This document shows positions 9,175-16,856 of a DNA stretch of 64,000 bases, piece by piece. The stretch covers positions 1,477,731 through 1,541,730 of the forward strand of contig NZ_KI421511.1 in the NCBI RefSeq assembly GCF_000473265.1, in the 5' to 3' direction. A program made the position numbers and the translations under genes. The notes under the pieces were generated by a model. It saw only the letters and a program-made list of their open reading frames with translations, was not told the origin of the DNA and ran no database searches. The DNA comes from Amycolatopsis thermoflava N1165 (GTDB taxonomy: Bacteria; Actinomycetota; Actinomycetes; Mycobacteriales; Pseudonocardiaceae). Each line of letters starts with the position of its first letter. Positions within the stretch are counted from its first letter, which is position 1.

Positions 9175-9753
9175 ATGGCTCGTGTAATCCACGTCTTCCG
9201 CCAGCCCGACCGGTTCGTCGCAGGGACCGTCGGGGAACCGGGCGACCGCACTTTCTACCTGCAGGCCACCGAGGACGTCCGAACGGTGAGCGTGACGATC
9301 GAGAAGCAGCAGGTGCAGGTGCTCGCCGAGCGCCTGTCCTCGCTGCTGGAGGAGATCGTCGCGCGGTTCGGCGCCGAGGTGCCCGAAACCGTGCCCGACG
9401 ACCTCGTCGACGTGGACCCGCTCGAGGTCCCGGTCGAGGAGGAGTTCCGGGTCGGCACGATGGGCCTCGGCTGGGACGCCGAGACCAGCGCGGTCGTGAT
9501 CGAGCTGCTCGCGATGACCGAGGGCGAGGTCGACGAGACCGTCGTGCTCGACGACACCGAGGAGGGCCCGGACGCGGTGCGCGTGTTCCTCAGCCCCGCC
9601 GCGGCGCGGGCGTTCGCCGAGCGCGCCGACCGGGTCGTGCGCGCCGGGCGCAAGCCGTGTCCGCTGTGCGGCGAGCCGCTCGACCCGGAGGGCCACATCT
9701 GCCCGCGGCAGAACGGCTACCGGCGCAACACCGACCTGGCCGACGAGAGCTAG
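9175..9753 (+). CDS. DUF3090 family protein
   Basis: A 192-residue protein whose opening MARVIHVFRQPDRFVAGTVG and acidic middle match the actinobacterial DUF3090 family (the Rv2134c type). The C-terminus carries CPLC and CGEP... HICPRQ, a four-residue Cys/His set that could bind zinc (about residues 161-176). The ATG at 9175, after GGGTCGGGGG, is preferred over 9136 because family members begin here. It is 2 bases from the SCO1664-family gene, a pairing that is conserved in actinobacteria. Function unknown. Confidence 0.85.
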   Translation: MARVIHVFRQPDRFVAGTVGEPGDRTFYLQATEDVRTVSVTIEKQQVQVLAERLSSLLEEIVARFGAEVPETVPDDLVDVDPLEVPVEEEFRVGTMGLGWDAETSAVVIELLAMTEGEVDETVVLDDTEEGPDAVRVFLSPAAARAFAERADRVVRAGRKPCPLCGEPLDPEGHICPRQNGYRRNTDLADES

Positions 9754-9755
9754 AC

Positions 9756-10559
9756 GTGGCCCCACCGGTCGGTCCAGCCGATCCGCACGCCAGGGAGTTG
9801 CTCACGCGCGGCCGCCTGACCGTCGAAGGCCGCCTGGTCGACGCCTCGAACGTCACGCTGTTCTGCTCGGTCGAGCTGGACGGGCTCTCCGCACAGGCGG
9901 TGTACAAGCCGGTGTCCGGCGAGCGGCCGCTGTGGGACTTCCCGGACGGCACGCTCGCCGGGCGCGAGGTCGCCACCGCCCTGCTGTCCGAGGCCGCCGG
10001 CCTGGGCCGGGTGCCGCCGACGGTGCTGCGCGACGGCCCGTTCGGCGAGGGCATGGTGCAGCTGTGGGTGGAGACCGGCGACGAGGAGCTGATCGACGTC
10101 CGGTCGCCGAAGGACGTGCCGGACGACTGGCGCATCGTGCTGCACGCCCACGACCGGGCCGGTGAGCCCGCGGTGCTCGCGCACGCCGACCACCCGGGCA
10201 TGCGGGACCTCGCGGTCCTGGACATCATCGCCAACAACACCGACCGCAAGGGCGGGCACGTGCTGGTCGGCACCGACGGCACGGTGTACGGCGTCGACCA
10301 CGGCATCTGCCTGCACGCCGAGCCGAAGCTGCGCACGGTGCTGTGGGGCTGGGTGGGCGACCCGCTGCCCGCCGAGACGCTGGAGAAGCTGCGCGCGCTG
10401 CCGGAGAAGATCCGCGGCGACCTGGGCGAGCAGCTCGCGCCGCACCTGACGAAGCTGGAGATCAGCGCCATCGCCGAGCGCGCGGAGATGCTCGTGGCCA
10501 CCGGCGTGTTCCCCGAACCCGGCGACGACTGGCGCGCCATCCCCTGGCCGCTGTTCTGA
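9756..10559 (+). CDS. SCO1664 family protein, PI3/PI4-kinase-like fold
   Basis: A 267-residue protein. Kinase-like landmarks are visible: a VYKP lysine segment near the N-terminus, a catalytic-loop-like IIANNTDRKGGHVL and a DHGICLH segment in place of DFG. This matches the SCO1664/Rv2133c family, which resembles phosphatidylinositol 3-/4-kinases. The GTG start lies 2 bases after the DUF3090 stop, so the two are probably translated together. In mycobacteria the pair lies near cysQ and mshC; those genes are not next to it here. The substrate is not known. Confidence 0.82.
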   Translation: MAPPVGPADPHARELLTRGRLTVEGRLVDASNVTLFCSVELDGLSAQAVYKPVSGERPLWDFPDGTLAGREVATALLSEAAGLGRVPPTVLRDGPFGEGMVQLWVETGDEELIDVRSPKDVPDDWRIVLHAHDRAGEPAVLAHADHPGMRDLAVLDIIANNTDRKGGHVLVGTDGTVYGVDHGICLHAEPKLRTVLWGWVGDPLPAETLEKLRALPEKIRGDLGEQLAPHLTKLEISAIAERAEMLVATGVFPEPGDDWRAIPWPLF

Positions 10560-10812
10560 CCCATGAGGTGGGTCGACGTGCGCCGGCCGGAGGCCGCCGG
10601 CCGTGCCCGCGCCGCGGTGGCTCTCCGGGCGTGTCGCCGCGTCGAAAACCTTGGTGCCGCATCCGAGAAGGCACTCCCGCACTGATCCACCAATCCGGTG
10701 GCCGCCCTCACCCGAACTCGTGACGGACCGGGGCGTGAGCTTTCGCCGTGCCCGGTGTCTGGCCTAGTGAATCGGGTGCGAACACGGGGAGGCTGCGCAT
10801 GGGCGGGATGCG

Positions 10813-11376
10813 GTGACGGCCGGGACCGGCCTCGGCGAGGTCCTGGACGACGCGACGCTGGTCGCGCGGGCCAGGGACGGCGACGTGCGCGCCTACGAGC
10901 AGCTGGTGCGCCGCTACCAGGGCCCGATGTACCGGCTCGCGCTGCGCATGCTCGCCGCCGCCGGTGACGCCGAAGACGTGGTCCAGGAGGTGTTCCTGAC
11001 CGTGTGGCGCCGCCTGGAGCAGCTCCAGGACGACGGCGCCTTCGTCGGCTGGCTGTACCGCTCGACCACGAACCGCTGCCTCAACGTGATCCGCGCCCGC
11101 CGCCCGGTCACCGACGTCGACCCGGACGACACCGAAACCCCGCGCGGCGACGCCCGGCCCGAGCGCGCCGCCGAGGTGAGCGCCCAGATGGCGGCCCTGA
11201 CCACGGCACTGGCCGGGCTGACCCCGGAGCAGCGGGCATGCTGGCTGCTGCGCGAGGTGCACGGCCGGTCCTACGAGGAGATCGCGGAGGCCGTGTCGGC
11301 CTCGCCCACCGCGGTCCGCGGGCGCATCGCGCGGGCCCGCGCGCAACTGGCGGAGGTGATGCGGCCATGGCGCTAG
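10813..11376 (+). CDS. ECF-type RNA polymerase sigma factor heading the Asp23 operon
   Basis: A 187-residue sigma-70-family factor. Region 2 is near residues 30-75 (AEDVVQEVFLTVWRRL) and region 4 near 135-180 (LTPEQRACWLLREVHGRSYEEIAEAV). There is no C-terminal extension. It overlaps by 10 bases the gene for a protein carrying an HX3CX2C zinc anti-sigma motif, so the next product is the probable partner. The genes downstream are all Asp23/Gls24-type envelope proteins. This suggests the factor directs an envelope-stress response and perhaps its own operon. No promoter could be assigned with confidence in the 253-base upstream gap. Confidence 0.9.
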   Translation: MTAGTGLGEVLDDATLVARARDGDVRAYEQLVRRYQGPMYRLALRMLAAAGDAEDVVQEVFLTVWRRLEQLQDDGAFVGWLYRSTTNRCLNVIRARRPVTDVDPDDTETPRGDARPERAAEVSAQMAALTTALAGLTPEQRACWLLREVHGRSYEEIAEAVSASPTAVRGRIARARAQLAEVMRPWR

Positions 11377-11918
11377 ACCAGACCACCCACGACCTGCCCT
11401 GCGGCCGGGCGCTGGAGGACGTGTGGGACCGCCTCGACGCGGTCACCGAGCACGACCTGACCTGCCCGCACTGCTCGACCGCGCGCGGCAGCCTCCTCGC
11501 GCTGCGGGACGCGACCCGTGAGCTGGCGGCCGACGAGACCCGGCCGCCGCTGGACCTGACCGGCAAGATCATGGCCGCCGTGCGCGCCGACGTGCGCCGC
11601 CACCGCGGCATGGTGCCGCTGTCCGCGCCGGAGCCCGGCACGCTCGAGGTGAGCGAGCAGGCGGTCGCCGCCGTGCTGCGGTTCACCGCCGACGAGACGG
11701 ACGGCATCCGCGCCCGCCGCTGCCGGGTGCTCACCAGCGGCATCACCGACGGGCAGACCCTGATCGAGGCCGAACTGTCGGTGGCCGCCGCCTACCGCGA
11801 CGACCTCGCCGACGTGCTGGCGCGCCTGCGGGATCGCCTCACGGCGGCTTGCTCGTCCGCGATCGGGGTCCGGCTGGTGCGGCTGGACCTGACGGTCGAC
11901 GACCTCTACGACCGCTGA
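11367..11918 (+). CDS. putative anti-sigma factor: zinc ZAS motif joined to an Asp23/Gls24-like domain
   Basis: A 183-residue soluble protein. The N-terminus contains HDLTCPHC (about residues 29-36), which is the HX3CX2C pattern of zinc-binding anti-sigma domains. The second half (about 80-183) reads like a Gls24/Asp23 domain: GTLEVSEQAVAAVLRF, then an alternating strand pattern and VRLVRLDLTVDDLYD, the usual VEVNITVxDV ending. The start overlaps the sigma gene by 10 bases. It lacks a membrane span, so if it restrains the sigma factor it does so in the cytoplasm, perhaps by assembling with the other Gls24 proteins. The fusion is seen; the role is inferred. Confidence 0.72.
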   Translation: MALDQTTHDLPCGRALEDVWDRLDAVTEHDLTCPHCSTARGSLLALRDATRELAADETRPPLDLTGKIMAAVRADVRRHRGMVPLSAPEPGTLEVSEQAVAAVLRFTADETDGIRARRCRVLTSGITDGQTLIEAELSVAAAYRDDLADVLARLRDRLTAACSSAIGVRLVRLDLTVDDLYDR

Positions 11919-11929
11919 GGGGGGAACCG

Positions 11930-12283
11930 GTGCACGTCGAGTGGCACGTCGAGGACGCCGTGGTGGCGTCGGTGGCCGCGCACGCCGCCAGGGCGGTGCC
12001 GGGTGTGGCCCGGCTCGAACCGGGGATGGCCGGACTGGTGCGCGGCTGGGGCCGGTCCCGGTGGCAGCAGGTCAAGGGACTCACCCCGGCGCCCGCGGAC
12101 GGTGTCGGCGTGCGGCGCGCCGGGGACGACGTGGAGGTGTGGGTCGGCATCGCCACCCGCGCCGGCGCGCAGGCCGCCGCGGTCGCCAGGGCCGTGCAGC
12201 GCGAGGTGCGCGCCCGGCTGGTCCGGGACACCGGCGTCGAACCCGGCCGGGTGTCGGTGACCGTGCTGGACGTCGTCCGATGA
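11930..12283 (+). CDS. Asp23/Gls24 family envelope stress protein (short)
   Basis: A 117-residue protein. The order of a helical AHAARAVPGVARL segment, a WVGIAT strand and an ending RVSVTVLDVV matches the Asp23/Gls24 fold. The GTG at 11930 follows AGGGGGG at a good spacing. It overlaps the next gene by four bases (ATGA). Family members form cytoplasmic layers next to the membrane through an AmaP anchor; an AmaP-like gene closes this operon. Confidence 0.75.
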   Translation: MHVEWHVEDAVVASVAAHAARAVPGVARLEPGMAGLVRGWGRSRWQQVKGLTPAPADGVGVRRAGDDVEVWVGIATRAGAQAAAVARAVQREVRARLVRDTGVEPGRVSVTVLDVVR

Positions 12284-12576
12284 CCGCCCGCGCCGAGCAC
12301 GTCGAGGCGATCCTGACCGCCTTGTCCGAAGTGGACGGCTTGCGCCCGGCCGCGCCCACGGTGCGGCCGGTGGCGTCGTGGAACCCGGCCGCACTCGCGG
12401 TCGACCTGACACCCGAGGTGGTGCGCGTGCGCCTGGTCGCCACGGCGCTGCCGCTGCCACCACGGCTGCGGCTGGCCGGCGACGCGGTCGCGAAGGCGCT
12501 GGTGGGAAGCGCTTACGCGGACGCGGTCATCCGGCTCGTGGTGACCGATGTGGACGGATCCGCGTTCGGCGCGTGA
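12280..12576 (+). CDS. small Asp23-operon protein
   Basis: A 98-residue soluble protein whose ATG overlaps the previous stop. It has two strand-like segments (LAVDLTPEVVRVRLVATALPLP and VIRLVVTDVDGSAF) separated by a helix, so it may be a reduced Gls24-like domain. I do not recognise a specific family. Its position inside a translationally coupled run supports a shared role in the envelope complex. Confidence 0.65.
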   Translation: MTARAEHVEAILTALSEVDGLRPAAPTVRPVASWNPAALAVDLTPEVVRVRLVATALPLPPRLRLAGDAVAKALVGSAYADAVIRLVVTDVDGSAFGA

Positions 12577-12634
12577 GGTTCGCGCGCCGGCGGTGTCGAA
12601 GAAGTGGGAACACCAACCGGAAAGGGGAGAGAAG

Positions 12635-13087
12635 ATGAGCACCGGAACCGAGGAGAAGGCCACCGCGGTGAGCAAGCCGGCGACGAGTTCGCTGGTGACC
12701 AGCCAGGGCACCACGACGATCGCGAGCACGGTGGTGCAGAAGATCGCCGGGCTGGCGGCGCGGGAGATCCCGGGCGTGTACGACCTGGGCGGCGGCGCGG
12801 CGCGGGCGTTCAACGCGCTGCGCGAGCGCATCCCGGGCGCCAGCGGCAGCGTCGGCCAGGGCGTGTCGGTCGAGGTCGGGGAGAAGCAGGCCGCGGTGGA
12901 CCTGCAGATCGTCGTCGAGTACGGGGTGTCCATCGCCGACCTGGCGCAGGCGGTGCGGGCCAACGCGATCGGCGCGATCGAGCAGATGACCGGGCTGGAG
13001 GTCGTCGAGGTCAACATCACCGTCAACGACGTGCACCTGCCCGACGACGACGAGCCCCAGGGCGGCGCGCCCGCGCGGGTGCAGTGA
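12635..13087 (+). CDS. Asp23/Gls24 family envelope stress response protein
   Basis: A 150-residue protein and the clearest Asp23 member here. GTTTIASTVVQKIAGLAAREIPGVYDLGGG, then VEVGEKQAAVDLQIVVEYG and VVEVNITVNDVHLP are the canonical Asp23/Gls24 segments (about residues 23-135), flanked by short charged tails. A strong ribosome site (AAAGGGGAGAG) precedes ATG 12635, and a 58-base gap separates it from the upstream genes, so this gene may be made at a higher level. In firmicutes the homologue coats the membrane through AmaP. Confidence 0.9.
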   Translation: MSTGTEEKATAVSKPATSSLVTSQGTTTIASTVVQKIAGLAAREIPGVYDLGGGAARAFNALRERIPGASGSVGQGVSVEVGEKQAAVDLQIVVEYGVSIADLAQAVRANAIGAIEQMTGLEVVEVNITVNDVHLPDDDEPQGGAPARVQ

Positions 13088-13088
13088 C

Positions 13089-13265
13089 GTGAACGCCACG
13101 ATCGCCGGTCTGCTGACCGGGCTCGTCCTCGGCCTGGCCGCCGCGTTCGGCGGGTTCGGCGCGTTTCTGGTCGTCGCCGTGCTAGGCGGGCTGGGCCTGC
13201 TGGCCGGCCGGGTGCTCGACGGCAAGCTCGACCTGTCCCAGTTCACCGACCGCGAGCGGAGGTGA
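13089..13265 (+). CDS. small membrane protein, DUF2273-like
   Basis: A 58-residue protein beginning at GTG 13089, one base after the Asp23 stop. Two glycine-rich hydrophobic stretches (LLTGLVLGLAAAFGGFGAF and LVVAVLGGLGLLAGRVL) are followed by a charged end (DGKLDLSQFTDRERR). Length, topology and place between Asp23 and AmaP-like genes match the DUF2273 proteins found in these operons. Confidence 0.75.
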   Translation: MNATIAGLLTGLVLGLAAAFGGFGAFLVVAVLGGLGLLAGRVLDGKLDLSQFTDRERR

Positions 13266-13269
13266 GCCG

Positions 13270-13641
13270 GTGACCGTCGAAGCGCCGGAGCGGCGCGGCA
13301 CCACGGTCGTGGCCGACCGGGCGGTGGAGCGCATCGCGGAACAGGTGATCACAGGGCTGGACGGGGTCGGGGGCGCGGCCCGCCGGGTGCTCGGCCTCGC
13401 GGTGGGCAGCGGTGATCCGGAGCAGCCCGCCAACGTCACCGCCCGCGTGCGGAACGGCCGGGTCAGCCTGGCCGTCGAGCTGTCGGTCGGCTACCCGGCG
13501 CCGGTCGCCCGCACCACGCGAGCGGCGCGGGAACGATTGGTGCGGGAGGTCGGCGAGCTGACCGGGCTGGTGGTGGAGCGGGTGGACATCACGGTGACCG
13601 CGCTGCACAGCGACCGGTCGCGGGAGAGGAGCCTGGCATGA
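13270..13641 (+). CDS. Asp23/Gls24 family protein (second full copy)
   Basis: A 123-residue protein with GTTVVADRAVERIAEQVITGLDGV, a middle strand ARVRNGRVSLAVELSVGYP and the ending LVVERVDITVTAL, all typical Asp23 segments. Start GTG 13270 is 4 bases after the small membrane protein. It overlaps the DUF6286 gene by 4 bases. Confidence 0.85.
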   Translation: MTVEAPERRGTTVVADRAVERIAEQVITGLDGVGGAARRVLGLAVGSGDPEQPANVTARVRNGRVSLAVELSVGYPAPVARTTRAARERLVREVGELTGLVVERVDITVTALHSDRSRERSLA

Positions 13642-14168
13642 TCCGCCGGTCCCGGCGCAGCCTCCTGGCCTCGGTGGTGGCGCTGGCCGGGGTGGTCGCG
13701 TGCGCGCTGGTGGCGACCAGCGCGGTGCAGCTTCTGCTGGGCGAGCGGCCGGTGCTGGACTACGACGCCGTCGCGGCGCGGCTGCACGCCACGCGCTGGG
13801 AAGCGCTTCCCGTGGCGATCGGCGGCGGCGTGCTCGCCGCGCTGGGCCTGCTGGTGCTGCTGGCGGCGGTGCTGCCCGGCCGCGCGCTCGTACTGCCCCT
13901 GTCGGGGGGAAGCAGTGCGCCGGTCAAGGCCGGGGCGAGCCGCCGCAGCATCACCGGCAGCCTGCGGTCGGCGGCCGAGTCCGCCGACGGGGTGGAGTCG
14001 GCGAAGGTGCGGCTGCGGCGGCGCAGCGTCACCGCGAAGGTGCGGGGCAGCCGGCTGGCCGCCGACGACGTGGCGAGCCAGGTGCGGCAGGCGGTCGAGG
14101 ACCAGCTGGACCGCATCGGCCCGGCGCGGCGGCCGCGGGTGAAGGTGCACGTGCGGAGGACGCCATGA
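13638..14168 (+). CDS. DUF6286 family membrane protein
   Basis: A 176-residue protein with two membrane spans near residues 9-34 and 57-88, followed by a cytoplasmic domain (about 90-176) that again shows an alternating helix/strand pattern ending in RVKVHVRR, reminiscent of a Gls24 fold. Overlaps at both ends (ATGA) tie it to the operon. Likely a membrane anchor or scaffold for the soluble Asp23 proteins, by position. Confidence 0.75.
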   Translation: MIRRSRRSLLASVVALAGVVACALVATSAVQLLLGERPVLDYDAVAARLHATRWEALPVAIGGGVLAALGLLVLLAAVLPGRALVLPLSGGSSAPVKAGASRRSITGSLRSAAESADGVESAKVRLRRRSVTAKVRGSRLAADDVASQVRQAVEDQLDRIGPARRPRVKVHVRRTP

Positions 14169-14737
14169 CCAGCCTGAACCGTCCTGCCCGGCTCAACCGC
14201 ACGCTGCTCGCGCTGATCGGGCTCGCCCTGCTCGCCGCGGGCGGGTTCGCGCTGGCCACGTCACTCGGCTGGCTGGCCGTCCTGGAGCGGACCGCGCCGC
14301 TGGCGCCCGGGGACGACCGGCCGCCGACGCGGGTGTTGTACGTGACCGTGGTGGTGGCCGTCGCGCTGGGGCTGCTGTTCCTGCGGTGGCTTGCCGCGCA
14401 GGCGATGCGGCGGCCGAAGACGCGGACCTGGCGGCTGGAGGACGATCCGGCTAAGGGCGTCACGAAGCTGTCCGCGGACGCGGCGGTCGCGCCGTTCGAG
14501 TCGGAGATTGCGGCCTACCCGCAGGTGCGCTCGGCGGACGCGACGCTGTCCGGCCCGCAGGACCGGCCGACTCTGCTGGTGACGGTGACCGCCGAACCGG
14601 GCACGGACCTGCCCGCCCTGCGCGAGCACATCGTCGACGACGGCGTGGCCCGGCTGAAGCAGGCGCTGGACCTGGCGGAGCTGCCGTCGATGATCGAGTT
14701 CCGCATCGCCGCGGAGGCGGCCGTCCGGGTGATCTAG
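14165..14737 (+). CDS. amaP: AmaP-like alkaline shock membrane anchor protein
   Basis: A 190-residue protein with two spans (about residues 12-36 and 58-80) around a short loop containing WLAVLE, followed by a soluble C-terminal domain. This is the topology of AmaP, which recruits Asp23 to the membrane. It is the last gene of the operon. The symbol is by family resemblance and context, not by experiment. Confidence 0.7.
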   Translation: MTSLNRPARLNRTLLALIGLALLAAGGFALATSLGWLAVLERTAPLAPGDDRPPTRVLYVTVVVAVALGLLFLRWLAAQAMRRPKTRTWRLEDDPAKGVTKLSADAAVAPFESEIAAYPQVRSADATLSGPQDRPTLLVTVTAEPGTDLPALREHIVDDGVARLKQALDLAELPSMIEFRIAAEAAVRVI

Positions 14738-14812
14738 GTTCCGCCAGCGGCTGAGCCGCCCGCGGTGGGCCGTCGACTGGCACCGCCGCGCGAGCCGCTT
14801 CCCCGACGAGTC

Positions 14813-15193
14813 CTATACCGTCGCCGCGGTCCGCTGCTCGTCGTAGGCGCGGCGGGCCGCGGCGATCGCGCCCCGGTGTTTCTCCGCCCAGGACGTCAGC
14901 CCGACCAGCGTCTGGTGCAGCTCGCGCGCCATGTCGGTGAGCGTGTACTCCACGCGCGGCGGCACCGTCGGGTACACGGTCCGCACCAGCAGGCCGTCGC
15001 GCTCCAGTTTGCGCAGCGTCAGCGTCAGCATGCGGCGGCTGATGCCCTCCACCTCGCGCTCCAGCTCGGTGAAGCGGACCGGGCCGTGCGCGGCGGTGAC
15101 CAGGATGCCGATCGCCCACTTGCCGGCGACGTGGTCGAGCACCTCGACGATGGGGCAAGCCTCGGTGACCGGGGAAGCGGTGTCAGCAGCCAT
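14813..15193 (-). CDS. HxlR-type winged-helix regulator
   Basis: A 126-residue HxlR-family protein. It begins MAADTASPVTEACPIVEVLDHVAGKWAIGIL with the conserved N-terminal Cys, then VRFTELEREVEGISRRMLTLTLRKLERDGLLVRTVYPTVPPRVEYTLT, the typical winged helix. ATG 15193 is chosen over a longer frame because it matches family starts. It is divergent from a DHA2 exporter across a 199-base region that contains a large inverted repeat, so it probably controls that exporter. Confidence 0.9.
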   Translation of the reverse strand: MAADTASPVTEACPIVEVLDHVAGKWAIGILVTAAHGPVRFTELEREVEGISRRMLTLTLRKLERDGLLVRTVYPTVPPRVEYTLTDMARELHQTLVGLTSWAEKHRGAIAAARRAYDEQRTAATV

Positions 15194-15238
15194 ACCTCGA
15201 TGGTTCCATGCCGGCCCCTCAGTTACCACCCGTGTCCC

Positions 15239-15269
15239 GTGGCGCGCGTGAGCTGCCTCACAGCGCCAC
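15239..15269. promoter_or_regulatory. inverted repeat between HxlR and DHA2 exporter genes
   Basis: GTGGCGC at 15239-15245 and GCGCCAC at 15263-15269 are exact complements. Inside them TGAG (15249-15252) and CTCA (15257-15260) are also complementary. The dyad lies 46-76 bases upstream of the HxlR start. Further right are a 10-bp palindrome ACATCGATGT (15289-15298) and a GGCACG...CGTGCC pair. Best read as regulator binding sites controlling both genes. Confidence 0.5.
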
Positions 15270-15392
15270 CGGCGGGACCAGGAGTGGTACATCGATGTGC
15301 CTCTGGCACAGGGAACTGCCTTCTTCCCGGCACGGTTACGGGCTCACATCATTGCCCCAGTTACAAATCGTGCCCTCTTGGAGGTCAAGGCC

Positions 15393-16856
15393 ATGTCCCT
15401 CGATCAGCCGGCAGCACGCTCGCGGTGGCTCGCGCTCGCCGTGCTGTCCGCGCAGACGCTCATGATCGTGCTCGACCAGACGATCGTGAACGTCGCCCTG
15501 CCCGCGATCCGCGACGACCTCGGCTTCACGCCGTCGAACCTGTCCTGGGTCGTCAACGCCTACCTGATCCCGTTCGGCGGGCTGCTGCTGCTCGCCGGCC
15601 GCCTCGGCGACCTGGCAGGCCGCCGGCACGTCTTCCTCGCCGGGATGGCCGTGTTCACGCTGGCCTCGCTGCTCGCCGGGCTCGCCTGGAACCCGGAAAC
15701 CCTGATGGCCGCGCGGTTCCTGCAGGGCGCGGGCGGCGCCGCCTCGACCGCGGTCGCGCTCGGCATGGTCGTCCGGCTGTTCCCGGAGCCGGCCGAACGC
15801 GCCAAGGCGCTGGGCACGTTCAGCTTCGTGCAGGCCGCGGGCGGCTCGATCGGCAGCATCGCCGGTGGCGTGCTGACCCAGGCGCTGAGCTGGCATTGGA
15901 TCTTCCTGATCAACCTGCCGATCGGCCTGCTCGCCGGCGCGGTCGCGTTGCGGGTGCTGGAGAACGACCGCGGCGTCGGGCTGCGCGCCGGTGCCGACTG
16001 GCTCGGCGCGGCGCTGGTGACCGCCGCGCTGATGCTCGGCGTCTACACCATCGTCGAGGTCGAGTCCCACGGGTGGGCCTCGGCGCACACGATCGGTTTC
16101 GGCGCGCTGTCGCTGGTGCTGCTGGCCGCGTTCGGGTTGCGCCAGTCCCGGGCCCGCGACCCGCTGCTGCCGCCGCGGATCTTCGCCTCGCGCGGCCTGA
16201 CCGGGGCGAACCTGACGATGGCGCTGCTGGTGTCGGCGATGTTCGGGTTCCAGTTCCTCGTCGTGCTCTACCTGCGGCAGGTGCTGGGGCTCAGCGCGCA
16301 GGCGACCGGGCTGGCGATGGTGCCGATCGCCGCGACGATCGCGCTGGTGTCGCTGGTCATCTCGCCGCGGCTGTCCACCCGCTTCGGCGACTACCAGGTG
16401 CTGCTGGCCGGGCTGGTGCTGATCGGCGGCGGGCTCGCCTGGCTGGCTCAGGTGCGCCCGGACGGCGGCTACGCGAGCGACGTGCTCGGGCCGACCGTGG
16501 CGATGGGAATCGGGTTCGGCCTGGCCATGCCCGCGCTGATGGGGCTGGGCATGCGGGACGCCGCCGCCGAGGACACCGGTCTCGCCTCCGGGCTGTTCAA
16601 CACCACGCAGCAGGTGGCGGGCGCGCTGGGGCTGTCGGTGCTGGCGGTGCTCGCCGCGACCCGCACCGGGTCGCTGACCGGGGTGCGACCGGAGGTGGCG
16701 CTCACCTCCGGCTACCACCTCGCCTTCTGGGTCGGCACCGGTCTCGTGGCCGCCGCCCTGGCTGTGGCCGCGCTGATGCTGCGCCCCGGCGTGGCGGCGC
16801 GACGAACGGGTGAACCCGGCGCTACCGTCCCGGATCGTGCGCTCCCACAGCTATGA
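15393..16856 (+). CDS. DHA2-family MFS multidrug exporter (14 spans)
   Basis: A 487-residue transporter. Motif LDQTIVNVALPAI in span 1 and GRLGDLAGRR between spans 2 and 3 are the DHA2 (QacA/EmrB) hallmarks, and the hydrophobic pattern fits 14 spans. ATG 15393 sits 10 bases after GGAGG. It is divergent from an HxlR regulator. The C-terminal end overlaps the following DUF3097 gene. Substrate is unknown; drug or metabolite export is the family role. Confidence 0.9.
   Translation: MSLDQPAARSRWLALAVLSAQTLMIVLDQTIVNVALPAIRDDLGFTPSNLSWVVNAYLIPFGGLLLLAGRLGDLAGRRHVFLAGMAVFTLASLLAGLAWNPETLMAARFLQGAGGAASTAVALGMVVRLFPEPAERAKALGTFSFVQAAGGSIGSIAGGVLTQALSWHWIFLINLPIGLLAGAVALRVLENDRGVGLRAGADWLGAALVTAALMLGVYTIVEVESHGWASAHTIGFGALSLVLLAAFGLRQSRARDPLLPPRIFASRGLTGANLTMALLVSAMFGFQFLVVLYLRQVLGLSAQATGLAMVPIAATIALVSLVISPRLSTRFGDYQVLLAGLVLIGGGLAWLAQVRPDGGYASDVLGPTVAMGIGFGLAMPALMGLGMRDAAAEDTGLASGLFNTTQQVAGALGLSVLAVLAATRTGSLTGVRPEVALTSGYHLAFWVGTGLVAAALAVAALMLRPGVAARRTGEPGATVPDRALPQL

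Noticed and set aside
13700-14164. Upstream extension of the AmaP-like frame
   Set aside because: The frame is open but Arg/Ala/Gly-rich; ATG 14165 overlapping the DUF6286 stop is the natural start.
14738-14812. Possible terminator between the AmaP-like gene and HxlR
   Set aside because: Only short, imperfect GC pairs; no convincing stem was found.
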